From Fulvia fulva (taxonomy: Eukaryota; Ascomycota; Dothideomycetes; Mycosphaerellales; Mycosphaerellaceae), in assembly GCF_020509005.1 (NCBI RefSeq), contig NC_063014.1, forward strand, positions 2,728,001 to 2,792,000: a stretch of DNA of 64,000 bases, in the 5' to 3' direction. The notes below the pieces were generated by a model, which saw only the letters and a program-made list of their open reading frames with translations, searched no databases and was not told the origin of the DNA. This document shows positions 54,770-64,000 of this stretch, one piece after another. Both the position numbers and the translations under genes were made by a program. Numbering within the stretch: position 1 is the stretch's first letter; each line of letters opens with the position of its first letter.

Positions 54770-56350
54770 GCTAATCATAATTCTTACCTTAGTAGCGGCA
54801 CTAGGCACACCGATTTATAGTGTCGACGCGAACGCCGACAGTAGAACGACTAGCTATAGAGTAACGGCAGTACCTATCACTCGTATTACCCTCGGCGACA
54901 CGGCTAATATAGCGACGGTATAGTATTAGGCGAGCTTTACGAAGCTTAGAGCGCTCTATAATATTACTAACGTATATAGCTTTATAAAGCTTACTAGTAA
55001 CGTTCTTATTAAGATAAGTATTTAGCTCGTAAGCTACCTACTTCGTAGTAGACTACGACTACTACTTACTAGCGGCTAGAGGTCGCCTACGAGTAACTTT
55101 CGTCGTACCCGTAGGACGACCTCTCTTCTTCTTAGGAGTAGGTAGCGGTACGCTAAGATATATTAGCTTCGAGGTCGTAAAGGGTTAAGAGAACGGTAAG
55201 CTTACTTATCGTATTCGAGGCTAAGGAGTAAGACTTACGTAGAGGAGGGACTAGCCGTACCGTCTTCGTCGTCGTTATTAGTACTAGTAATATATTAGAT
55301 CGTTACTCGATACTTAACGTAAAGTATCTTAATTAAAGCCGAGGATATAATTTGATATATATATTATAGCCGGAGCCTATATCGAAGTCGCCGCCGCCGT
55401 TACTTATTATATCGCTCGTATAGTTCTTATACTTACTATAGTATTACGAGTAGTTATAAGAGGGTATATATAATAGTATAGAGAGCGAGCAGTATAAAAG
55501 GTATAGCCGAGAAGATAGACATCGCTAGATAATAGCGTAGCGTAGGTTATTATATATATAAGGGTAGGGTATAAGTATAGGATATAAGAATAGGATATAA
55601 GTATATAGCCTCTTTACTACCTACGTTACGACAATAGTAACGCTCGACTATAGGGCTAGTAGGCTCGGCAATTATATACGTTATAGTATTACCCTATCTA
55701 GTATAATTTAACCTACTCCGTAAGGATAAGTAAGTAGGTAAAATTATACTAGATATAGTGCCTATAACTATATAAGGTCTAAGGAATAAGAGCGCTAAGG
55801 GAGGGCTATAAGCTAGGCGATCAAATATATTATACTACTTCTCTATATTATATAACCTACTTACCTATTCTTATAGAGTATGTTACCGTACCGGCGTATA
55901 TTTACTTAAACCCGCGGGTACGTACCTAGACCTCACGCCCGCTAACTAATCCGACTAGCGGCTTAGCGCCCGTATATAACTCTTACGCCCTCCGCGCCTC
56001 CCTTAGATAGAATATCTATTCGACTTATATCTTACCCGACTATATACTTATACCTACTTATAACACTTCGAATAGATTATTACTAACGTATAGAGAGACA
56101 CGAGAAGCTATATTCGGGAGATTATAGAGAAACTACGATAGTATACGAGGAAGTACTAAGATTAGGTGTCGTACTCGCTAAGTCGTACCTTAAAGTAGAT
56201 TATAGCCAATATAGTAATAATAGCGAGATAGACTAGTACCGGCGTACTAGGCGTAAGTATAGAGAACACTAATAGACGCGTTTATCGCGCGTCCCTTAAT
56301 AGATTATCCTTCTTTACCCTACTCTCCGATCTACCCGACGACGATAGCGC
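54770..56350. mobile_element. RIPed retrotransposon sequence, probable LTR/leader
   Basis: CpA and TpG drop sharply from about 54.77 kb. No protein family could be read. A TATA-type word (gtataaaag) lies near 55492. It precedes a gag frame on the same strand, so it is probably the LTR and leader of that element. Confidence 0.4.
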
Positions 56351-56379
56351 GAACCCGGCGACGTAGACTTAAGGACGTA

Positions 56380-58275
56380 AAGAAAATATCGTAAATAGGC
56401 TCCTCGACGAGAATAACTAGTACCGTAAGTAGTATAAGAAGGTATTCGACTAACTTAAGGCGATTAAGGAAGAGGAGGTCGAGATAGAGCTAAACTTAGC
56501 TAATCTATATAGGGCGGAGTTTATCGAGGATAAGATAGAAGATAAGGGTACTAAGGTACCGAGGAAGAGGAGGGTTACTATCGACAACTTCTAGGAAGCC
56601 TTCGACTCGTTAAACGGGTTGAATATAGACAAGTTTAAGAAGACGGTTAATAACTATCCCTAGTAGATCTATAAGATCCTCTATAATATCGAGTCCGATT
56701 ACCGACGTACGTATAAACTTAATACTACTCTCGATATAGCTAACCGTATTAACCTCCGTAAGGCGTAAGATACTAAGGACTAGATAGACCGACTCGAGGA
56801 TATAATCAATACGGAATAGGCGACTAGATAGTCCCTAGAAGAGGAGGTTACGCGACTAAAGGAGGAGATCGCTAAGCGCGATAATACTATCGTTATCGAT
56901 CTAGACGAGCTAATAAGGGCTAAAGATATAAAGAAGGTATATCGTACGTAGTATAAGGTAGCGGAGAGCAAGCTAGTAGAGACCGAGACTAAGCTCGTAG
57001 TAGCCGAGAAGCGTATTACTAAGCTTAAGAAGTAAGAGAAGGACCGTAGCCGGTCTAAGGAAAAGTAAGACCTACTACCTTAGCGAACCGAGTCTAAAGA
57101 GTCACTAGAGCGTTAGTAAAATAGAGGTAAGCCTAATAAGAAGAAGTCGGACCCGGGTTTATCGGACTTATTAGACGAGGACGACGGTAATAAGGGCCGT
57201 AAGAATAGCCGTAAGGACGGTAGTCGTAAGGGTAGGAAGAATCGCCCGAGTACCGACTTAGATAGTAACCCTATCTCCGTATATACGACTTACGACGCCG
57301 ATATAACTACTAGTATCAAGTCCTCTAACGAGCTAAAGGCCCCTACTAAGTTCGATCTAAAGAGCGATAATATTAAGTTCTAAGAGTAGTAGCGTACTAT
57401 CGAAGCTAAGCTCTAAGCCTCGAAGTACCGTACTATAAAGGACTCCCTCTAGAACGTCTAGAGCTAGTTAAATAACGGTATATAGACCTATATCGACTTA
57501 AAGATCCCTAGTCTTACTAAGTCTACGGAAGGTACGACTACTTAGTACGCTTCTATAGATAAGATAATAGAAGATCTAGCCCGGCGCTACGGTACCCGTA
57601 ATACCTATACTAATACTATAACTAAGCTTAATAGTCTATAGTAGGGTAATAAGGAGAAGTTTAGTAACTTCTACCTATCCTTCCGTAAGAACGCTAATAT
57701 TATTAACCTTAATAACGGCGCGAAGGAAAAGAAACTTAAGAAGGACTTTCTACTCCGTAAGTTAAACTCGCGCTACGATAACCGTATTATAAACGAGGAT
57801 ATAGTTAATATAACCCTTAAGCAAGTCGTGTCTACGCTATATAACTACGAGGATAAGTTTAAGGCGTTCGACCTTAAGTACGGTAAGACCGGTAATAGTA
57901 ATAAGACCTAAGGTAATAAGAAGACTACTAAGGGTAACGACGATAAGAAGGATATAGCTTCGGGTAGTAGCGGGAACAATACTAACCCGAACGCTAAGAC
58001 TAAGTAGGCTGATCGACCTTAGGTATTTTAGTATATCTAACCTTTAGATACTACTCGCGCCTAGGAATATATCGATTAGAATCGGTGCTTAAAATGCGAA
58101 TCAGAAGGTCACCGCCGTGTCGATACTAATTAGTACCCCCTTCGAGATATCGCCCGCCGCCTATTTACGCTAGGCTATAACCTAAGTAATAACCGCCGTA
58201 ACGGTAGTAATAGTAGTAACGCTAATAATACCGGTAGCGCGGGAAACGCCTAGTCTACTCCGTAAGCGTAACACG
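56380..58275 (+). pseudogene. long Gypsy-type gag with coiled coil and zinc knuckle (no pol behind it)
   Basis: The plus strand reads one coherent frame of about 620 codons. It has a Lys/Glu-rich coiled-coil region (about 56400-57100, e.g. EEEVTRLKEEIAKRDNTIVI), then a basic stretch (SRKDGSRKGRKNRPS). A retrotransposon gag domain follows (KFSNFYLSFRKNANI near 57655, LNSRYDNRII near 57760), then a CCHC knuckle CLKCESEGHRRVDTN with the last Cys changed to Tyr (near 58088). It ends near 58275. Stops are RIP-type. No protease or RT follows, and the next element starts after a gap of 0.6 kb, so this looks like a gag-only, non-autonomous element. Confidence 0.6.
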
Positions 58276-58539
58276 TAGTAGACCGTACGAGTTAGAGTTA
58301 CGAGAAAACGAGAAAAAGTATAAACATAAATATAGGCCTCCTAAGAGAGGCAAGGTTTTAAGTATATTAGTATACTCCCTACTAGCTATAGACTACTCTA
58401 TAGATAAACACAATCCGGTAATTGTTATAGTCTCCCTATAGAGTGTATAGAAGGTAGGGACAGAAGAGCCTTAGAGTACTTAGAAGTCGTTAAGAAGTGA
58501 AAGTCTAGCTTAGTATATAAGCGCTAAGAATTATATACC

Positions 58540-58935
58540 CCGTAACATTTACTACGGGACCTAGCCCTCTAAATTCACTACTCTACTAAACCTTAACAGA
58601 TTTACTTTAGCTCGTAACTATATGACTTACGGCGCTCCCGCGAGTACCCGCGACTACGCTAGACCCTAGAAGAAGCACGTAGAAGACTCGGAACGTAGGG
58701 CAGGTTAGAATAAGGTTTTAAGTAAAGCTACTAAGCGCGGCTTCGTACGGGTTAGCCCTATTAATACGGGGACACGTACTCGCGAGGGTCGCGTATAAAT
58801 ATCTAGCCTTCTCTAGGCCTCTCTTACTTTCTTCGTCTTTTGTTTTATGTAGCAATTATACTATACCCTTTGTACCTACACTTCGTACCTACATTCTCGC
58901 TTTTACTCTTATATCTTATAGGCTAGGCTCTCGCC
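58540..58935 (+). repeat. putative 5' LTR of the Gypsy element
   Basis: A TATA box (TATAAAT, 58794-58800) is followed by a pyrimidine-rich stretch and an end in CCTAACA, then a short leader to gag at about 59.0 kb. The left limit is a guess, because the 3' LTR lies outside the window. Confidence 0.35.
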
Positions 58936-59199
58936 CTAACATTACGAAAGACTAATAAACTATTAACTACTCGAGTTATCCTTATAGGTGACTACGCTAC
59001 CGATAGAGGTGTCAACCTCGATAAGTAAGACACTCTATTCCACTTTAGTAAGTAGGCTAATATCCCCTTCTCGAACGCCGCTACCTTTAGTACCTAGGTA
59101 AACGCTAACCCTAATACCGTCTACGCTCTTATTAACCGTACCGTCTCCTCTTTCCGCGAGACCGCCTAGTAGGTCGAGCAAGCAAATAACTAAGTAATA

Positions 59200-60210
59200 T
59201 ACCTTTAAGGTATTATGAACACCTTCTAGAACCTCGCCCCGTACGCCGACGATAACCGCCGCTAGTACTTCTCTAAGAAGGTTAACAACCTAGACGAGTT
59301 CGACGGTAATAAGAGTAAGTTTAAGGCATTTAAGACATAGCTTACTATTAAGCTATTAGCTAATACCGACCACTTTCCGTAAGAGAAGGACAAAGTTACG
59401 TACGTCTTCTCCCTCCTTCGGGGAGACGCCGCGGCTTAGGTATAATACTATATCGATAACGCTACGTAGACTATCGGCTACCCGGACGTCCTTACCTTAA
59501 TATAGGACCTCCGTACTACCTTTAGTAATCTAGACCGTAGAGCTACCGGCTAGAACGCTATCTATAACCTCCTCTAGAAGAATAAGAGCTTCGCCGAGTA
59601 CCTTACGGCCTTTAACCGCGACATCGGGTTTACCGGCTATAACGAAGAGACTAAGAAGAGCAATCTCCGCCGTAGCTTATTAGTAGAGCTTCTTCGAGCC
59701 CTCGAGGATAAGGACGTCGGTACTATAAGCTTTTATAAGCTCGTCGAGACCTACTAGCGCCTCGACTCTAATATAAAATATACCGCCTCTCTCCTCGCTT
59801 CCCGTTCTTAAGGTCGTTAGCCTCGTAGTCCCGGAAGCCACTTCGCTACTCTACTAGGCGCCGCCGCTCCTACGGCTCTCCCTCCCGTCTCTATAGGTAA
59901 CGCTATAGATCTTAGCGCTAGTACCGCCGTCCCTCGAGTCTAGGGCCTCGTTAACGGTAAGCTTACTCCCGAAGAGAAGCTTCGCCGTCGCTAGGCCGGA
60001 CTCTATACCTACTACGGCGGTCTAGGCTATATCGTAGTTAACTATCCGTAGCTCGCTACCCGTAACGCCCGTAACCCGGTTCGCGGCGCTATTAGCGCTA
60101 TCGAGCCTACTCCTACTACTCCCGCCAAGTAGGAAAAAGCCTAGGTCTTCCTTATCGACGCGATAAAGACTAAGAATAACGTTTACCGAAAGTAAAGAGA
60201 GGAAAGAAGT
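59200..60210 (+). pseudogene. Gypsy gag
   Basis: It reads KVNNLDEFDGNKSKFKAF near 59280, VFSLLRGDAAAWV near 59405, TIGYPDVLTLIWDLRTTFSN near 59470, and SFAEYLTAFNRDIGFTGYNE near 59590. A zinc knuckle near 60005 has cysteines turned to Tyr (LYTYYGGLGYIVVNYP). This is the ordinary Ty3-type gag. Confidence 0.75.
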
Positions 60211-60214
60211 TAAG

Positions 60215-63200
60215 GATTAATATAGTATAGCTAGACCTATACGACGAGACGGGTAAGGACTACGCTTACAAACCGTTTGTTACGAATATAAATATCGGCT
60301 TAAAGAAACTCTCTTCTTCTAATCTCACTCTTATAGACACTAGCGTACTAGGCGAGTCTTTTATAGACTATGAACTCGCGACCTCTCTTAACCTCGAACC
60401 CTAGGAACTAAAGTACCCTCGTACTCTTGAACTCTTTAACGGTACGGAGACTACTACTAGTAAGATTACTTATATTAAATATACGTTAATCACTCTCGGA
60501 GGAAAGCGTATGTCGATTACTAGCTTCCTTACGTCCCTACCGTATTAGAAGTTTATCCTCGGCCTCCCCTAGTTTAGACGATACTAACCTATTATCGACT
60601 AGACTTCCCTTACTATTAGCTTCCCTCTAGAAGCTCCTCCGGTACCTCCGCCTTCTCCGCCGCCTTAGCGCGGTCCTAAGTATACTAAGATCTTCTAGGT
60701 AAACGCCGCTACCTTTACTACTACTACCGAGTAGCCTAAAGCTTAAGTCTTCGCCGCCTCTCTCCGCGATATCGATATCGCCCTCGAGAAGCTCGATAAG
60801 AAGCGTATACCTACCGACCCTACTACGAAGGTCCCTCCTTAGGTACACTACATCCTCTACGTATTCGATACTAAAGCTGTAGACGAGCTGCCTCCTTATC
60901 GCCCTTACGACTATAAGATTAAGCTAGAAGAAGGTATAGAGATACCGTTCGGACCGCTATATTCTATATCCCGAGAAGAGCTTATCGTCCTTAAGAGATA
61001 CCTCAAAGAGAACCTAAAGAAGGGGTTTATTCGAGCGAGCCGTTCTAGCGCTAGTAGTCCCGTTATGTTCGTTAAGAAGCCCGGCGGTAGCCTACGCTTC
61101 TACGTAGACTACTAAGGCTTAAACGCTATTATAAAGAAGAACCGCTACCTAATACCGTTAATTTAGGAGACGCTCGAGCGCCTCTCTAAGGCTAAGTACT
61201 TTACTAAGCTCGATGCCATCGCTACGTTTAATAAGTTATAAATAGTAGAAGGACACGAGTATCTTATAGCCTTCCGTACTCGCTACGGGCTATTCGAGTC
61301 GCTCATTATACCCTTCGGCTTTTATAACGGGCCTAGTACCTTCTAGAACTTTATTAACGACATCCTTTAGGAGTTCCTCGATTAGTTCTATACTACCTAT
61401 ATCGACGACATCCTAGTCTATAGCGAGACTAAGGAGGAGTACCGCGAGCACGTCTATAAGGTCCTTTAGAAGCTCGTAGACGCCGGCTTATAGCTCGATA
61501 TCGATAAGTACGAGTTTAAGAAGACCGAAGTCAAGTTCCTTAGTTTAATTATTACCGTAGACGGCATTAAGATAGACTAAGAGAAGATCGACGCTATCGT
61601 CGAATAGGATACTCCTACGAACGTTAAGGAGGTCTAGAGTTTCCTAGGCTTTACTAACTTCTACCGCCGCTTTATCTACGTATTCTCGGGCGTAGTACGC
61701 CCTTTAACGAAGCTTACGCGTAAGGGTAAGAAGTTTGCCTAGACCGACGAATGCTAGGAGGCTTTTGACTTGCTTAAAGCGAAGTTTGTTAAGAACCCGC
61801 TTCTATAGCACTTCGATTTCGAACTAGATACCCGTGTAGAGACTAACGTATCCGACGGCGTAGTAGGCGGTATCCTACTATAACGCCGCTCGCCTAAATC
61901 TCCCTAGTTACCTATCGCCTTCCTCTCTAAGAAGATGACCGCTACGGAGTATAACTACGAGATCTACGATAAAGAGCTTCTCGCTATCGTTAAAGCTTTT
62001 AAAGAGTAGCGCCCCGAGCTCGAAGGCTCTACTATACCCGTCTAAGTAAGCTCCGACTATAAGAACCTCGTCTACTTTATAAAGAGCAAGCTACTTAATC
62101 GTCGCTAGGCCCGCTAGAGCGAGTTCCTCTCCCGGTTTAACTTTATAATCTCGTATACGCCCGGTAAGGCTAACTCGATAGCCGACGCCCTTACCTACCG
62201 CCCTAGTGACTCTCTAGTTAATCGAAGAGGGGCCTAGCAAATCGTAGAGCAATAAGTTATTAAAGAGTATAACCTCTCTTCCGAGCTTCGAGAGTACCTA
62301 TCGAACGGCTAGCCTACGCTCGCCGCTTCCTTTACTACTCTCGTACTCGCTCCTACCTACCTTAACGAAAGTAATAACGAATCCGAGCCTAAAGAATACG
62401 CGTCGGACGCTAAGGACTTAAACGACGATAAAGAGGGCTTAGTAACGACCGATAACTTATCCGAATTAGACTTTAAGGGGTTTAATAATAAGGAGCAACC
62501 TAAAGGCATTATAGTACGAGTACGAATAGCGTACGATACCGACCTAGACGCCTAAGAGTTAGTCTAGGCCCTTAAATCTAGCGCGAGGACATTCCCGGGC
62601 TTCTCGCTATCCGAGTACGAGCTCTAAGAAGGTGTCGTCTACTTCCGTAAGAAGCTTTACGTACCGTAGCCCGAAGGCTCTAATATCCGAGCTAAGATTC
62701 TTCAAATCGTCTACGACTCCGCCTCTAGGGGTCACCTAGGCGTAGCTAAGACCTATAAGCTCCTCGCTAGGTATTACTAGTAGCCGTACTCCTAGAAGGA
62801 CGTCCGCCGCTACGTACTAAACTACGCTACTTACCGAAGAGCTAAAGCTAACCGCTACCGCCCCTACGGTCTCTTATACCCTCTCCCGGCTCCTAATCGT
62901 CCGTAGAAGTATATTACTATAGACTTTATTACCGATCTTCCTTACGGCAAGACCTTTAGCGGCGTGAAGGCAAAGGCCCTTCTAGTAATCGTAGACCGTT
63001 ACTCTAAGGACCGGTATATAATCCCGTACTAGAGTATAACCGTAAAGGGGACTACTCGCTTATTCTACGAATTCGTCTAGCGTTTTTAAGGCCTCCCGGA
63101 TAGTATTACCTCTAACAGAGGCTCCTAGTTCATCTCGTACTTCTAGAAGCGTCTATATACTAACCTAGGTATTAAGTATAACCTCTCGACTAGTTTTTAG

Positions 63201-63960
63201 CTATAGACCGACGGCTAGACCGAAATTACGAACGCTATCCTCGAGTAGGTCCTTCGTTACTTCGTCGACTACTACTAGAAGGATTGGCCTTAGTATATCC
63301 CTACGGTAGAGTTCGCTACTCGTAACTAGGACTCGGAGACTACTAGCTACTCTCCCTTCTATACTACGAGAGGTTACTACCCTCGTATAGGTATAGAACT
63401 AGAAGAGCCTCTCCCGCCTACCGAAGACGTAAACGAGCAAGTAGTAGACGAGTTCGCTACTATACTCTTATAGATCTATAAAGAAGTCTACGACGAAATA
63501 GTATACGTATAAGTAATCTACGAGGATTAAGCTAATCGTCGTCGCTAGCTAGCTCCTAACTACTAAGTAGGCGATATAGTCTACCTTAACTCTAAGAACA
63601 TTAAGACGGACCGCCCCTCTAAGAAGCTAAGCTAGAAGAACCTAGGTCCTTTTGAGATTACCGAGCGTATTAGTTTATACGCCTACCGTCTAGCTCTTCC
63701 TACGAATATAAAGATTTACGACGTCTTCTATCCCGTACGCCTTCGGCCGTCGGCTAAGGACCTATTCCCGAACTAAAACTAAGATATACTAGGTCCTCCC
63801 GATAAAGTAGAAGTCGACGAGCCTATTAACCTACCTTCTAACTACTATACCGTCCGTAAGATCCGGGGAATCCGCGTAGAGCCTAACGACGTTAAAGGTC
63901 TACCGCCAATCAAGTATAAAGTCGAATAGTAAGGTTACCCTAAGTAGGATACCTTATAGG
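60215..63960 (+). pseudogene. Gypsy pol (protease, RT, RNase H, integrase, chromodomain)
   Basis: The protease is near 60335 (LIDTSVLGESFID, where the family has DTGA or DSGA). Reverse transcriptase runs 60890-61560: [19 protein letters not shown] near 61027, FTKLDAIATF near 61200, [13 protein letters not shown] near 61305, and YIDDILVY near 61398. RNase H reads NVSDGVVGGIL near 61845 and [12 protein letters not shown] near 61980. Integrase spans about 62660-63340 (YITIDFITDLP near 62910, WTDGWTEITNAI near 63200) with GPFEI and VFYPVRLRPS behind it. A chromodomain lies at about 63850-63960 (YKVEW.GYPKWDT.WEP). Many nonsense codons. Confidence 0.85.
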
Positions 63961-64000
63961 AACCTATCTAATATATCATCTTTAATCGTTAAGTAATCGA

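Larger units (their letters stand above)
58936..64000 (+). mobile_element. Ty3/Gypsy element with chromodomain (chromovirus type), RIPed, runs off the window
   Basis: Full domain order gag-protease-RT-RNase H-integrase-chromodomain on the plus strand. CpA and TpG are nearly absent and TAG and TAA stops occur at Trp and Gln sites. The window ends just after the chromodomain, so the 3' LTR is not visible. Confidence 0.85.

Overview
The window is nuclear DNA of a filamentous ascomycete. A Dothideomycete-type plant-associated or saprobic mould fits best, but that rank is inference. The evidence is short GT-AG introns (49-84 nt) with CTRAC-like branch sites, fungal gene families (kexin, mitochondrial uL29, LPxE[I/L]R proteins), and repeat-induced point mutation (RIP) of almost every transposable element. 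RIP here changes CpA to TpA (and TpG to TpA), so CAG, CAA and TGG codons read as TAG or TAA. CpG and CpC are largely spared, so the RIPed DNA is not extremely AT-rich.

Layout. (1) 0.5-5.15 kb: a moderately RIPed Ty1/Copia element (+). (2) 5.15-33.86 kb: a nested, strongly RIPed block. In order it holds a Copia RNase H remnant, a Tad/I-like LINE (-), a Fot1/pogo DNA transposon (-) with compound terminal inverted repeats, a 5'-truncated LINE (+), fossil cellular genes, a shrunken Gypsy element (-), more fossil genes (an MFS sugar transporter and two LPxE[I/L]R-family genes), a long LINE (+), a second Copia copy that has lost its reverse transcriptase, and a LINE (-) whose 5' end is hardly RIPed. 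(3) 34.26-53.7 kb: a gene island free of RIP. It has a very large PhoD-type metallophosphatase (-), a small possibly secreted protein (-), kexin (+), a small membrane protein (+), an unknown frame-disrupted gene (+), mitochondrial ribosomal protein uL29m (+), a tandem trio of LPxE[I/L]R proteins (-) and a membrane-anchored RING-H2 protein (-). (4) 54.23-54.72 kb: two minisatellites at the island edge. (5) 54.77-64.0 kb: RIPed Ty3/Gypsy sequences, namely a gag-only piece and then a full gag-PR-RT-RNaseH-IN-chromodomain element running off the window.

The island is a mixture of housekeeping genes (kexin for the late secretory pathway, uL29m for mitoribosomes, PhoD-like phosphatase, RING E3) and a lineage-specific, apparently fast-evolving LPxE[I/L]R family. 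That family appears both as a tandem array in the island, where two of three copies do not read through cleanly, and as RIP-killed fossils about 27-32 kb away inside the transposon block. The fossil gene segment (13.7-21.1 kb) is the most unusual part of the window, because cellular genes rather than transposons were mutated there. No CRISPR array, rRNA or convincing tRNA was seen.
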